28,859 bases of DNA from contig JAIXMP010000080.1 in NCBI GenBank assembly GCA_025677815.1, positions 1-28,859 of the forward strand, in the 5' to 3' direction. Source of the DNA: Phascolomyces articulosus. Lineage: Eukaryota > Mucoromycota > Mucoromycetes > Mucorales > Lichtheimiaceae. Shown here piece after piece: positions 1 through 10,032 of the stretch. The notes under the pieces are model-generated. The model was not told the DNA's origin. It ran no database searches and saw only the letters and a program-made list of their open reading frames with translations. Made by a program: the position numbers and the translations under genes. The first letter of the stretch is position 1. Each line of letters opens with the position of its first letter.

Positions 1-185
1 AATGGTCAAAGGTAAAATTACTTTACTTATTAACTTTGCTTAAAGCTTAATTATCTTGCGTTAATAGTTTGAATGTCTGTGATCTGCTAAGCAACCTCCA
101 TGAACAAAACCCGCAATTGTTACCAATGTAGGTTAAACTTTTCGAATTTAATTACATTTTACTATTAATGTGAACAACAAATTAA

Positions 186-1255
186 TTAAGAAATGGATAT
201 TGTGAATTAAGAAAAATCCTTACAACTGATGATATCACTGATGGAGAAACAAGATATATAAGAGCAATCAAGAAGGAGGTTTTGCTCCATAATGCATTTC
301 CTGAATCTATGGCACAGGAAACCACAATGAATATATTAAAAGAGCTACATGAGATTACAGACCCTGAAAACAGAAAATACAGATATACTACTACTCTAAG
401 GATGACAAGTTTAGTATGTGTGGGAAATACATGTTCGAGATCGCTTTAAACAAAAACTAATATTGAAATTTTTCTATATAGGTTACAAAAACGGCCAGCA
501 AGGAACGCACAAAATGCCAAACAGCTGTAAAACACTGGTTGAATGATCTAGGATGCAATTTAAAAACCTCAGAATACAGTGATTTAGTGGGAAATGGAAG
601 GAAAGTAGGTTCATAGTATATCTCTTGTAGCATCTATCTTATTCTATTCATTTTGAGTTAATATATTTTTTCTTAATATACACCACTATAGATTCGGGAG
701 AGCTGGATTTGATGTTAACGGGGCCCTGTTACAACATAGTTACATTGCCCATTGTGCGTCATATGTTATGACAAACCCATAATCACGAGGAAGAGCAAGA
801 ATGGAACGTATTCCTCGCCCAGTACCCAAATCACTTGTTGCATTTATTTACTCCTTGGTAATGTATTCAGGATTATTCATTTAGTACTGAAATTAGCAAT
901 TTTTTTAGAAACTATTTATTTGCATTGGTGGGTTTTTTTTTATTTTGTCAAAATGACCAAAAAATAAAAAAAAGACCACAAAATAGTAAAGAACAATTGC
1001 TAAGTTGCTCTAGCATTTTTATTATATCAAGTTTGCTAAATTTGTTTATAGCTTTATTATCATTTGTGCAAAGCTTATGGACATAGAAAAGTAAAATCAG
1101 ACAAAGGAAAAACATATGGTGTTGGTTCGATATGGGACGGGATTTATCACCATATACTCAATGCAGAAAGTTATTATAGAAAAGATGTTGATTGAGATGC
1201 TGTACGGCGCATGTTTGATAAAGAATTACCTACTAGAGACTAAAGTGGCCCTCAT
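186..1255 (+). pseudogene. Decayed multi-exon gene, family not recognised
   Basis: Protein-like exons can be followed across GT-AG introns. Exon 1 (186-413) reads ...LTTDDITDGETRYIRAIKK and ends at GTATGT. Exon 2 (482-604) reads VTKTASKERTKCQTAVKHWL and ends at GTAGGT. Exon 3 begins near 692 with FGRAGFDVNGALLQHSYIAH and changes frame near 778, continuing as HNHEEEQEWNVFLAQYPNHL up to a GTAATG donor near 858. A last block near 1073-1255 reads KTYGVGSIWDGIYHHILNAE and contains in-frame stops. There is no start codon with clear context and no known motif. The frame change and stops indicate a pseudogene. It could be a host gene or a cargo or accessory gene of a transposon, given its neighbours. 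Exon limits are approximate. Confidence 0.5.
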
Positions 1256-1540
1256 AGATTTAATCCTCATGATTTCTTTTAGTTTTGTATATTAAATCAG
1301 ATTATATAAAACCCTATTTACTTTACAAGTCGTTCTGATTATGAAAAAGTTATAAATATTACTATTAGCAATTTTAATATAAAGATATAAATACCATTTA
1401 AATACTGTGAATAATGAAAATCACATCCATAGTAGTAGTAGAATCGCAAATACTAATAATAAATCTGTTATTCATATATAGTCTATAAATTCATATTTAG
1501 TCTATATTATCTATATTGTCTATATAGACTTATTAACCAT
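1256..1540. other. AT-rich spacer with tagtctata microrepeats
   Basis: No coding signal is seen. From about 1470 to 1530 there are loose repeats of tagtctatatt-like units. The last five bases (accat) are the left target-site duplicate of the LTR that follows. Confidence 0.6.
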
Positions 1541-1974
1541 TGTTGTATCCAATATACAATGGCTTCACAATAAATAATAATTCTTTATTATTATTATTAT
1601 TATTACTGTCATTCACCCTATATCTCACTTGTGCAGTGATTCTATTTAGATAATTACTTATGTTACACACAGTATTGCACCATCCTCTTTCACATATTGT
1701 TAATTATGCTGGATCACATAATCCTTCTAACGATATCATTCATGGTCTACTTAAATATACTGTCCTCATAACACGCAATCCAAATGATGCAATCTATATT
1801 CTAATGTTACACCATAATGTGCAAGTTGTGATAGTCCATCTATGATGAGCACTTTCTTATAAATAGAGAGATTATTTTTTATCTTAATAAACTTCAGTGG
1901 ATTATTTCAGGTCTCGTTGACTTATCTCATCTCCTTTTATTCTTTTTATTGATTGATTTCTCTCTGATACAACA
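1541..1974 (+). mobile_element. Solo LTR, family B, with 5-bp target duplication
   Basis: The 434-bp unit begins TGTTGTATC and ends GATACAACA, a perfect 9-bp terminal inverted repeat with the TG...CA ends of an LTR. It is flanked by a direct 5-bp duplication, accat at 1536-1540 and 1975-1979. A near-identical 438-bp copy at 22738-23175 is followed by a gag gene, which confirms it is an LTR and gives its + orientation. A TATAAATA box at 1858-1865 and an AATAAA at 1886-1891 fit a promoter and polyadenylation signal. A (tta)n run lies near 1583-1605. No internal region is present, so this is a solo LTR left by LTR-LTR recombination. The 61-codon frame inside it is also open in the other copy but is not taken as a gene. 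Confidence 0.93.
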
Positions 1975-2147
1975 ACCATTTAAAAAGACTATATAGCTAG
2001 CCTTACAACTATATAACATCTATATAGAGATATATAGAGAAGTTATATCTATATACTAGGGGGTTCGCCTATATACCTATATTATCCTACATTGGCCTAA
2101 TCTTCTCTTTATATGAACAACATAACTATTTTACTTTTGCTAATATA

Positions 2148-3293
2148 GTGACAATACTGATACTGAATCTGTTGCTAATTCCGTTTCTCAATCCCAAGGT
2201 CAGACATCATCATCAAAAGAAAGTTAGGCCATCAAGTACCATTATAGTGAACGAACTATAGATGCTGAAGGTAAGGATCAAATTAAATGTAAGGTCGGAT
2301 CTTGCACAAAGTCCTATGCAGCACAAGATGGAAATACCTTGGGTCTGATCAAGCATTTAAGAACGAGCCATAGCATCACAGTTAGTAGTGATCCCCATAC
2401 TGGTGAAAAGCAAGTTGGTGGTCCCTTAGATTCTTTTATGCAGACTAAACATGCTCGCACCTTTTTGGCAGATGAATTTATCAAGGCCTTCATCAAGTTT
2501 ATCATTAAGAGCAAGCTGCCATTCACTATGGCTAACAATGAAGAGTTGCAAGAATTCTTGAACATTGTACAATATGCACCTACAATGGAAAGCATTCAGC
2601 TCCCAAGTGCTGAAACAATTATAAGAAAGGTAAAATATTATACTCCTTTTCTCTCCATTTTACTTTATATATGAACATATAAATATATGAATGATATTAA
2701 TTTTTTTTTTTACCTTTTTGTATTTAGACCAAAGAAGAATATACGTAAGGGATATAAGAAGCAATTGCAACACTTGTTAGGTAAACTCCCTGCAATATCA
2801 TGCATTCTTAATGGTTGGACCAGTCTATATAATGATGCTTTCCTTACTATCACGGGCCACTAGATCTGTACCTCCACTTGGACAATGAAAGAAGTGATCC
2901 TGGGTTTTGAACCATTGAGTGGTCCACACTCAGCAGAAAACTTAGCTGGGGCTTTTTTTGCACATCATAAACAATTTTGATCTTGGTAGTAAGCTTTTTA
3001 CTATTACTACAGAATATGCGTCAAACATGAAGAAAATGGCTCGCATAATTGAAGCATGTTGTACAGAGCAAAACTGGTGAGTTGAAAATATACTTTATAT
3101 ATTCAATATATTTTATAAATAAAGTAATAAACATAATTATTAATATAAATATACATACATCATATATTGGCCATTCTATGCAAAGAAACATCATATTCTG
3201 TGTCTTAGACATATCCTCAATTTGGTAGTTCAAGATATTTTGCATTGGGGTATAGACATTGGAAAACCTGACAATGGCAATATTTTTGAATAA
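2148..3293 (+). pseudogene. hAT-family transposase remnant with BED zinc finger
   Basis: This is a DNA transposase of the hAT superfamily, decayed and lacking its C-terminal dimerisation region. Exon 1 (about 2148-2629) carries a BED-type finger: CKVGSC followed by HLRTSH gives the C2H2 ligands. It also holds a helical block reading LADEFIKAFIKFIIKSKLPF. An intron at 2630-2727 (GTAAAA...TTTAG) leads to exon 2 from 2728, which has the hAT-like blocks LNGWTSLYNDAFLTI, LGFEPLSGPHSAENLAGAFF and, after a frame change near 2980, TTEYASNMKKMA. A second donor (GTGAGT) near 3076 precedes HHILCLRHILNLVVQDIL, the CLAHxLNLxV-type hAT block. In-frame stops occur near 2245, 2746 and 2862. The family call rests on block order and the BED finger. 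Terminal inverted repeats were not identified. Confidence 0.8.
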
Positions 3294-3315
3294 AGGTTAT
3301 CACTATGGGAAAAAA

Positions 3316-3615
3316 CCATGTTACATCTTATTGTGTCTTGTTATTTATTGTTAAATTACAATGAACTTGTTCCTTTATATTAAAAATCATGTTATTTTAT
3401 ATTACAGGAAAATCAGCCTTGTTCTTTTTTGTTAAAAGTCTTGTTATTTAATGTTATAATATTTAAGCTTGTTTCTTTTTATTAAAACTCTTTTTATTTT
3501 ACGTTACTAATATCAAGCTTGTTATTTCATGTTAGGACACTTGTTGTTTCATGTTACAAAAAATAAGGCTTGTTACTTTTTGTTAGTATTCTTGCTATTA
3601 TATGTTATAATAATT
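3316..3615 (+). repeat. Degenerate tandem array with two-part ~50-bp period
   Basis: The motif cttgttatttnatgtta recurs with starts near 3316, 3337, 3366, 3388, 3418, 3440, 3468, 3490, 3518, 3540, 3569 and 3591. Spacings alternate about 22 and 28-30, so the true period is about 50-52 bp and is built of two related half-units. Weaker echoes continue to about 3680. The array begins where the hAT transposase remnant stops. It has no coding potential. It may be a subterminal repeat region of the hAT element or an independent minisatellite. Confidence 0.8.
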
Positions 3616-3699
3616 TACATATTTATATAAAAGCATACAAATCCAGTTTTATTCGTTAAAAATTTTGTTTATATGTTAATAATAAGTATTTATTGTTAT

Positions 3700-4026
3700 T
3701 CACTGCAAGTATGTCGGATCGCCAAAATTAACTATTTGAATATCCATAGTAGGATATATGAAGTAAAATCTGTTTATGTGAATCGATGATTTAATTCTTC
3801 CTACAAACCCTTCAATATCTATGGCATCTGTTACATAATAACGTATCCTATACTGAGCAGATCTATATGGCACTCCTACACTACTTAATTCCAATCTATT
3901 GTATCCAATATACAATGGCTTCACAATAAATAGTAATTCTCCATTATTATTATTATTATTACTGTCATTCACCCTATATCTCACTTGTGCAGTGATTCTA
4001 TTTAGATAATTACTTATGTTACACAT
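3700..4026 (-). pseudogene. 108-codon frame running out of an LTR-B fragment, family unknown
   Basis: An open frame begins with ATG at 4026 inside an LTR-B fragment and continues past the LTR boundary (3899) into sequence found nowhere else in the window. It ends at 3700. The unique half reads VGVPYRSAQYRIRYYVTDAI then DIEGFVGRIKSSIHINRFYF, which looks like a folded protein rather than noise. The half shared with the LTR includes a run of six Asn encoded by the (tta)n microsatellite. In the LTR-B copy at 1541 the matching antisense frame is also open up to the LTR end. It could be a gene end captured by LTR B, or chance. No function is assigned. Confidence 0.35.
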
Positions 4027-4085
4027 AGTATTGCACCATCCTCTTTCATATATTGTTAATTATGCTGCTGGATCATGCAATCCTT
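3899..4085 (+). mobile_element. Truncated LTR, family B
   Basis: Bases from ttgtatccaatatacaatgg onwards match the first ~185 bp of the LTR-B copies at 1541 and 22738. The match includes the (tta)n run and the segment cttgtgcagtgattctattt. The match stops near 4085, where a sequence related to an inverted LTR A takes over. The TATA box and 3' half are missing and no target duplication can be seen. Confidence 0.85.
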
Positions 4086-4252
4086 TTAGAAAAAATATAA
4101 ATACTGAATCATTTTATTAAATAAAGCAATATCATATATATATCCTAATTTCTTATTATTACCTTTGTGGTATTATTCTTTATGGTCAGATTCTCCTTCA
4201 TGGTTATATTATTTCTGCTGTGTGGTCCTTACTGTAAATTGATCTTTATGGT
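4083..4252 (-). mobile_element. Degenerate LTR-A-like fragment in inverted orientation
   Basis: Positions 4083-4128 match the reverse complement of the LTR-A segment at about 10206-10252, sharing aaatataaata and atcattttattaaa with a few substitutions. The remainder keeps the tgtggt/catggt-rich character of the reverse-complemented LTR A but aligns loosely. It abuts the start of the good LTR-A copy at 4253, so two related LTRs stand in opposite orientation. It probably comes from an older or related family. The alignment beyond the first ~46 bp is weak. Confidence 0.5.
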
Positions 4253-5268
4253 TGTCATATTTTTTATAAGTTGAAACCACGAAGATAAAACCACACAGAG
4301 AGAACCACAAAGAGAGAATATAACCACACAGGTAATAACAACACAGGTAAATAACCACACAGAATAACCATGAAGGAAGAGAACTACTGTGGCATATTTA
4401 CATATCCATACTTCTTCTCATATATATTATCACCGATTCTGCTACATCGTGTTATCACAAATAATAAATAATAATATAAATAAATAATATCGGTTGCATC
4501 ACATAATCCTCATTCCAATAATAATACAATAATAATGATCCTGGTATAATATCCTATACACAATAATTATCAAATAATACAAATACTACCATACCTTCTC
4601 ATTGTACAAGTAAGAGCGTAAAAGTAATAATAATCATCTAATGACTAATGGTCAACAAATATATATATGTACAACAAATATAATTATATCTCCTCATGTT
4701 GTGTTATATCACCATGAACACCACCTATAATATATATCCGTTATATCAAACAAATGCAATATTAACAAACTACCATGATCAATGATTAAGTGGCATGGAT
4801 AAGAAAATATATAAATACTGTACTTGTAAAACTAGAATATAATTATCTTTATTATCATCTTGATCATTATAATAAATCTATATCGATTCTCACAAGACTT
4901 CTTCTGTCTCCATCTCTCTTTGTCATTAATTCTATCGTTAATTCTTATCCATACCACAACCACGAAGGTATATATGAGATAATAAGATAGATAGAAGATG
5001 TCCTTTATTTTTAATAAAATGATCCAATATTTATATCTTTTCTAAAACTACTGTGGATGATGATAATAATAAAATAATGATGATGATAAGTGACTAATGA
5101 TAACGATGAAGCTGTGGATGACGATGATAATATAATTATAAAAGGAAAGGGGAACTGTGACTAATAAAGAGGTATGCTGCAGTTACGACAAAGCATAAAG
5201 AAGTACAGTGTAGCCACAGTAAAAGGAGTACTATCAGTATTAAAAATACCCGACTACTAACTATGACA
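4253..5268 (-). repeat. Left (3') LTR of element A, split by a nested LTR
   Basis: It begins TGTCATA and ends TATGACA on the + strand, giving perfect 7-bp terminal inverted repeats. Without the nested family-D LTR and its duplicated target (576 bp) the length is 440 bp, exactly that of the right LTR. The two LTRs differ at about 15 positions. All are transitions, most at CpG, and there are no indels. Confidence 0.95.
4388..4958 (+). mobile_element. Solo LTR, family D, nested in LTR A
   Basis: The 571-bp unit begins TGTGGCATA and ends CATACCACA and is flanked by actac (4383-4387) and accac (4959-4963). The uninterrupted LTR A at 10033 has accac once at that place, so this is a 5-bp target duplication with one C-to-T change. 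A second copy lies at 23996-24554. A TATATAAATA string at 4808-4817 could be the promoter, and the orientation is inferred only from that. No internal coding region of family D occurs in the window. Confidence 0.92.
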
Positions 5269-6649
5269 ATATCCCGTCCCCAAACTGTTGGTCGTCTCTG
5301 ACCAACGCCAAAGTATCAGAAGATCCAGCTTGTTGATAAAAGGCTCGTGTGGCAGCATGAGCAGCAACCAGATCAAACCAAGGACTTGTAGGTAGCGCAG
5401 ACTTATAATGGATGGGGCGAAGATGGTCAGTATAGACCTACGATCCATATTCTTTTCCATTGAGGTCCTTGAGTTTGTATGTGTCATGATCCAGATCACG
5501 ATCCAGTATAACATATGGGCCTTTCCAGTTAAATTCCAAACTTAGTTTTTGTTCATGGTGCATAAGAATATGATCCCCAACTGAAAAAATTTGGTGTTTA
5601 AGTGCATCATCCCAAATGGCTTTGTCTTTTTTTGCATTAGCTTGTAACCTTTCAGTTGCAACAGCGCGAGCTTCCCTTACACAAAGTAATTCTGGTTTAT
5701 GAGTCTCGAGTAAAACTTCATGATCTTGTTGTTAGATAGATTCTTGTATAACCATTAGATGGGAAGTGTCACTAGGTAAGCGAGGTTCAACACTGTATAC
5801 CATGAAATAAGGGCTAACACCACTTGTTCAGCGTTTCTGTATATTGCTTGAAAAGGTGGATTGTAACAAGAACTCGTCCCAGCGATGAATTTCCCTATTA
5901 ACATATTTATGGATCATTTGTTTAATAATACCATTAGTACGTTCAACTTTAGAATTACTGCATGGATGAAATGCACTGGTCAATTTATGATGAATTTTTA
6001 CACGACCCAAATAGAAATTTAGTACTTTCGACATAAAGTTGCTACCACGATCCATTAGAATTTCCACCAGGCATCCAAATTGCATAACAATGGACTCATA
6101 GATAAAATCGGCAATGGCTTGACCAGTGGCATCAGGTATAGCCTGGGTGATACACCAATTGGTAGCATAGTCCACAGCAACTAGGATCCACCGATTACCA
6201 TTGATAGTTCGAGGCAATTCTCCAATAAAGTCCAAATGCCATTGGGCAAATGGTTCAGGAACATCCAAAGGTTTCATAGGCGCATGGTGAATTCCCTAAT
6301 CAGTATTGGCACTAAGTTGGCATTGCGTACAGTTGCGAATCCAATCTTGGATATCATCCTTCATATTAGGCCACCACTATTACTTCTTAATGATGTCATA
6401 CAAGGTTACATTGCCAGGATGACCAAAACTTGTATGATAGTGTTGTACAATGTCAGCACAGCGAGCAAACAATGCAAATCGGATTTCTTGAACCTCGGAT
6501 CCAATTTTAACTTTATGGAAAACTTGACTATCCTTAACCAAAAATTTGTCTTGATGTTTGGCAAGTATATCCTTATATGTGGTAGGCCATTTTCCTTCAT
6601 TGAACGTATAAAACTTAGGCCAATCGGATTCATCAATAGCTTTAAGAGC
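5261..6649 (-). pseudogene. Integrase of element A (HHCC, DDE, GPY/F)
   Basis: This domain joins the cDNA copy to the chromosome. The zinc-binding HHCC module is visible as HYHTSFGH (about 6424-6447) and CTQC (6320-6331). The catalytic core in the frame starting at 6277 has D16 (WHLDFIGEL), D76 (ILMDRGSNF) and E112 (SKVERTNG), giving D-x59-D-x35-E, so all three acidic residues remain. A GPY/F-type module (FNWKGPYVI, near 5505-5531) follows. No chromodomain is recognisable after it. In-frame stops are at 6380-6382, 6377-6379, about 6299, 5828-5830, about 5735 and about 5443, so it is broken even though the frame holds to the natural stop at 5261. Confidence 0.92.
5269..5283 (-). promoter_or_regulatory. 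Polypurine tract of element A
   Basis: On the minus strand the purine-rich string GGGGACGGGATA lies immediately before the 3' LTR that starts TGTCATA. This is where plus-strand DNA synthesis would be primed. It also codes for the last residues of integrase, and the pol stop codon (TAG at 5261-5263) falls inside the LTR. Confidence 0.7.
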
Positions 6650-7146
6650 GTATAAATAATCAGGTTCTATGGATTGTTCAGCTGGAACACAATCTGGGCC
6701 ATCTCTACGAGACAGCAGGTCTGGAATAACATTTTCCGTTCCTTTCTTGTACTGAATCATAGGATCATATAATTCTAACTCGGCCATCCATCAAATAAGA
6801 TGAGGTAGTGGTGGTTTGTGACGAGAATGGAAATAGACTAGTGGATGGTGATCAGTCTTAACAACATAGCTTCGGCCTTCAATAAAACACCGCCAGACCT
6901 GCAAAGTATGAAGGATTGCCAAAAGCTTACGTTCTTAGGCCAGATAAGACCTTTCTACTAATGAAAGTTTTTTTGACTCGAAAGCAATCGGGTGGAAACA
7001 ACCATCATTTCCTTCTTGTAGAAGGACACCACCAACAGAATAATCCGAGCTACATCTACCTCAATAACATATGGTTTTTCTGGGTCAGGTGGTAGTAGCA
7101 CAGGAGCAGCAGTTATACAAGTCTTGATTTTTTCAAATGCAGCCTA
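6650..7146 (-). pseudogene. RNase H domain of element A
   Basis: This domain removes the RNA strand of the RNA-DNA hybrid during reverse transcription. It follows directly on the reverse transcriptase. The recognisable blocks are PVLLPPDPEKPYVIEVD, LLAILHTLQVWRCFIEGRS, VVKTDHHPLVYFHSRHKPP and the tether-like IQYKKGTENVIPDLLSRRD, which is typical of Ty3-type RNase H. One base is missing near 7050, in the block holding the first catalytic Asp, so the frame changes there. Stops at 7144 (Cys-TAG-Ala), near 6936 and near 6790 would each end translation. Confidence 0.88.
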
Positions 7147-8175
7147 ACATTCTTCAGTCCAAACAATGCTTCTTTTCTTTGCACCAGTACCTTTCGTCAG
7201 GTCAGTCAAACAGGACGTAATCGAACTGAACCCATGAATAAAACGACGATAATGCGAACAGAGACCAATAAGTTCATGCACCATTTGGACATTGGATGGA
7301 ACTGGCCAATCTTGGATCGCCTTAATTTTTGACCTAGAAGGCAAAATACCAGCAGCAGAAATATTGAACCCAACAAAGTCTAGCTCGGTCTTGAACAGTT
7401 CAGTCTTCTTCACGTTTGCCACCAACTTCACCTTCTTTAGTCTGTCCAATACTTGTCGCACATGTACCTTATGGTCTTTTTTTGATTTACTATAAATTAA
7501 GATGTCATCGAGATATACCAATGCGTACTTGTCAATGCAGTCACCAAGTGCCTTATTGATCATAGACTGAAAAACCAGAGGAGCATTATGAAGACCGAAT
7601 GGGAGGATAAGCCATTCAAATGAACCATAGTGTGTGTTAAAAGCAGTCTTAGGTACATCCTCATTCTTGATATGCAGTTGATGATAGCCGCTTTTGAGAT
7701 CGATAGATAAGAAATATGTTGCTTGTGACAGACGTTCGAGATATTCATCAATATGAGGCAATGGATGAGAATGACGTTTCATTACCTGGTTCAAGGCACG
7801 GTAATCTACACAAAGTCGCATTTCACCATTTTTCTTGCGTACAAATAAGACAGGGGCGCCTCATGGAGACATGCTTGGTTGAATTAAACCAAGTGCAAGG
7901 AATTCATCAAGTTGTTTGCGTAATTCATCCAATTCAAGTGGACTCATCTTGTATGGTAGATGATTGATGGGCTCTGCATCTTCAGTATCGATAACATAAT
8001 GAGTACTGCTTTCCAGGGATAGACTGGGTAACTTGTCTATAAAAACCTCTGGGTATTCCTTCTTGAACTGTTGGAGTTTGTCTTGCTGTGATTGCTCCTT
8101 CCCTTGGCTATTATAATTTGGATAGCACAGGAACAATTCTTCAACTTGTTTTTTCTTGGTGAGCTTGGTGACTTG
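7144..8175 (-). pseudogene. Reverse transcriptase of element A
   Basis: This is an RNA-dependent DNA polymerase. The N-terminal linker and fingers run from about 8136 (EYPEVFIDKLPSLSLESSTH). Next come RLCVDYRALN, FLSIDLKSGYHQL (first catalytic Asp), FEWLILPFGLHNAP and the active-site block YLDDILIYS (YLDD at 7504-7515). All the catalytic aspartates are present. One TGA (7861-7863, in the SMSP-stop-GAPVLF context, where other family members have Trp) interrupts the frame. A stop at 8176-8178 separates it from the protease. Confidence 0.94.
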
Positions 8176-8822
8176 TCAGTGGGAAATAAGATATGTGAGA
8201 TCGCGTGTGAGGCAGTTGAATTTTGGACATAGTGTATATTGTGCATTGTTGTAAGTAATAACCCAAATATCTTGTCCCCAATTAGGTACTGGTTTCATTC
8301 GTTTGATCCAATCACGACCCAAAATTAAATCAAACTTGGTATCCAACACATATGCAAAAACCTTGTGATCCAAGCCAGCAGCATCCAAAGAGAGTGTAAC
8401 AGCATGATCAATAGTGAATTTATGACCACCAGCTGTCTCGACCTCCCGATTCGTTACAGTATGAACAGGACAACCAGCAGCCACAAAAGGAGACACATAA
8501 GTATAAGAAGCACCACTATCTAAAAGCACATTCACATTTTTCCCATTACAGACCATTGTGTACAGAGGTAAATCAGTATTGTTTATTGAGTTTAAGGATT
8601 CAAAATGATGAAAATTATCTTGATGCTCACCATCATCCTCCTTCTCCTTGTCGAACAAGGTATCACTAGAAAGATCGATCAATGGCATTTGATCATCAAC
8701 TACACTACCACTAGAAACTGGAACATGTTCTTCTTGATCAATGGTTTTAATTATTGGAGCTTGACTAACATATTGTTCTTGTACCATATTAAGGGATGGA
8801 GTTGTGTGCGAAGGGACACCCT
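8176..8822 (-). pseudogene. Aspartic protease region of element A
   Basis: The protein would cleave the Gag-Pol polyprotein. An acidic linker (SSDTLFDKEKEDDGEHQDN) precedes the protease core. The core begins LPLYTMVCNGKNVNVLLDSG; the catalytic DSGA motif is at residues 90-93 of the frame starting at 8787, and the closing block FDLILGRDW is near residues 152-160. It is joined to Gag in a single polyprotein in principle, but the frame changes near 8822 in the run AAAAGGG, where one base appears to be lost. The ATG at 8787 is internal and is unlikely to be a real start. The end is a TGA at 8176. Confidence 0.9.
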
Positions 8823-10013
8823 TTTATCCCAATGCACTTTGCCTTTTAAATCTTGATTGTAATGGGGAGGTTGACCATTAGATCGATTATCTTGACGATA
8901 ACCACCATTGTTATAACCTTGACAACCATTATTACTATAACCTTAACGACCACCATTATTGCGATTATTTAAAGGCTATTGTGGGGATGGACATTCACAA
9001 GCAAAATGGCTGGAGCCACCACAATTGTAACAACAGCGAGGACGACTTTGTTGACGGAAGTCAATGGCATCTAATTCCATGGGAGTGGGACCAGCAGCTT
9101 GACCATAAGATACATTATTCGGAGGTAAACTAGAGCGGATTGGGGCATGAACACCAGCAGCATATTTATAGACAGCTTTAAAAGTTTCAGCTGAATTGTA
9201 TGCAGCAATTAGAGTAGTTGGACAGTTAAGTAATACTTAGATATGAGCTTCATATGACAATCCACATATAAATTCATGCATGGCATCTTCCTCGAACATA
9301 TCAGGTAAATCAAGCATGATGTTACGGAATTCAGTGACATATTCTCTGATGGTACCATTTCCTTAAGATAGAGCACAGAGTCGGTTGTAAGCAATTTGAG
9401 CAGAATTGCGTGGCTTAAATTCAGCTCGAAATGCATCTTGAAAGTCAGACCAGGTTTTTGGAGTCTTGTTGGTGTTGTCATCTGGATGAATAGCCAGTTC
9501 TAAATGGCGCCACCACATTGCAGCACCATCACATAATAAAGATGAGGCATAGGTTACACGTTCTTTATCAGAGAGGCCTGCACAATCAACATATTTATTG
9601 ACAGTGTGTAACCAAGCTTTTACCACCGACGACGAATAGACACCATGAAAAAGATCAGGTTGAACTGGTTTGATTTTATTTGGATGGGAGGTTTTGTGGA
9701 GAGATCTAATTTCATTTTGTTGTAATTATATTTGTTGCAACATAGCTTGCATGGTAGATAACATCTGTGCCTCTTGACTTGGCTGTTGTGCATTTTGGTT
9801 AGCAACTAACAAAAATCCTTGTGTTACTCCATTAGTGCGTTCTTGAAGGATTTCCATCTGTTGCGCCATGAATTGGGTATATAAATTTTCTGGAATGTCT
9901 ATTTGGGAGACTTGCATATGATATAGTTCTTTGGCATTTTCTGGTAATTGTCTATAAACAAATTCTTGTACCACAAATTGTTGTTGCTGTTCAGAAGTAA
10001 ATTGATCGCTCAT
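8823..10013 (-). pseudogene. Gag of element A with CCHC zinc knuckle
   Basis: This is the structural protein that packages element RNA. It starts at ATG 10013, only 19 nt after the 5' LTR. The N-terminus is Gln-rich (SEQQQQFVVQEFVYRQ). The retrotransposon gag domain is seen as MWWRHLELAI, TWSDFQDAFRAEFKPRNSAQ and YVTEFRNIMLDLPD. A complete CCHC knuckle, C-x2-C-x4-H-x4-C (CYNCGGSSHFACEC), lies at 8991-9032. An Asn/Gly-rich tail follows. In-frame stops at 9726, 9363, about 9238, about 8979 and about 8945 are all one transition away from Gln, Arg or Trp codons. A frame change near 8822 leads to the protease. Confidence 0.92.
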
Positions 10014-10018
10014 TTTAT

Positions 10019-10030
10019 CTTTCGCTACCA
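10019..10030 (-). promoter_or_regulatory. Primer-binding site of element A
   Basis: Two bases after the 5' LTR end (minus strand) comes TGGTAGCGAAAG. It begins with the TGG expected to pair with the CCA end of a tRNA. The primer tRNA would end CTTTCGCTACCA; I cannot assign its identity. The site occupies most of the 19-nt leader before the gag start. Confidence 0.7.
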
Positions 10031-10032
10031 AA

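Noticed and set aside
1660..1845. 61-codon + frame, repeated at 22860-23045
   Set aside because: It lies wholly inside LTR B, and the near-identity reflects the repeat, not selection on a protein.
2314..2595. 93-codon minus-strand frame
   Set aside because: It is a shadow of the hAT transposase exon on the + strand, which has the BED finger.
4790..4990. 66-codon + frame, repeated at 24398-24586
   Set aside because: It lies inside LTR D; the two copies differ by a gap near the end and there is no protein motif.
6236..6655. 139-codon + frame
   Set aside because: It is antisense to the integrase of element A, where the HHCC and DDE residues are found.
8820..8830. Programmed frameshift between gag and protease of element A
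   Set aside because: The AAAAGGG run does not form a proper slippery heptamer in the gag frame, and a second, similar single-base loss occurs near 7050, so simple deletion is likelier.
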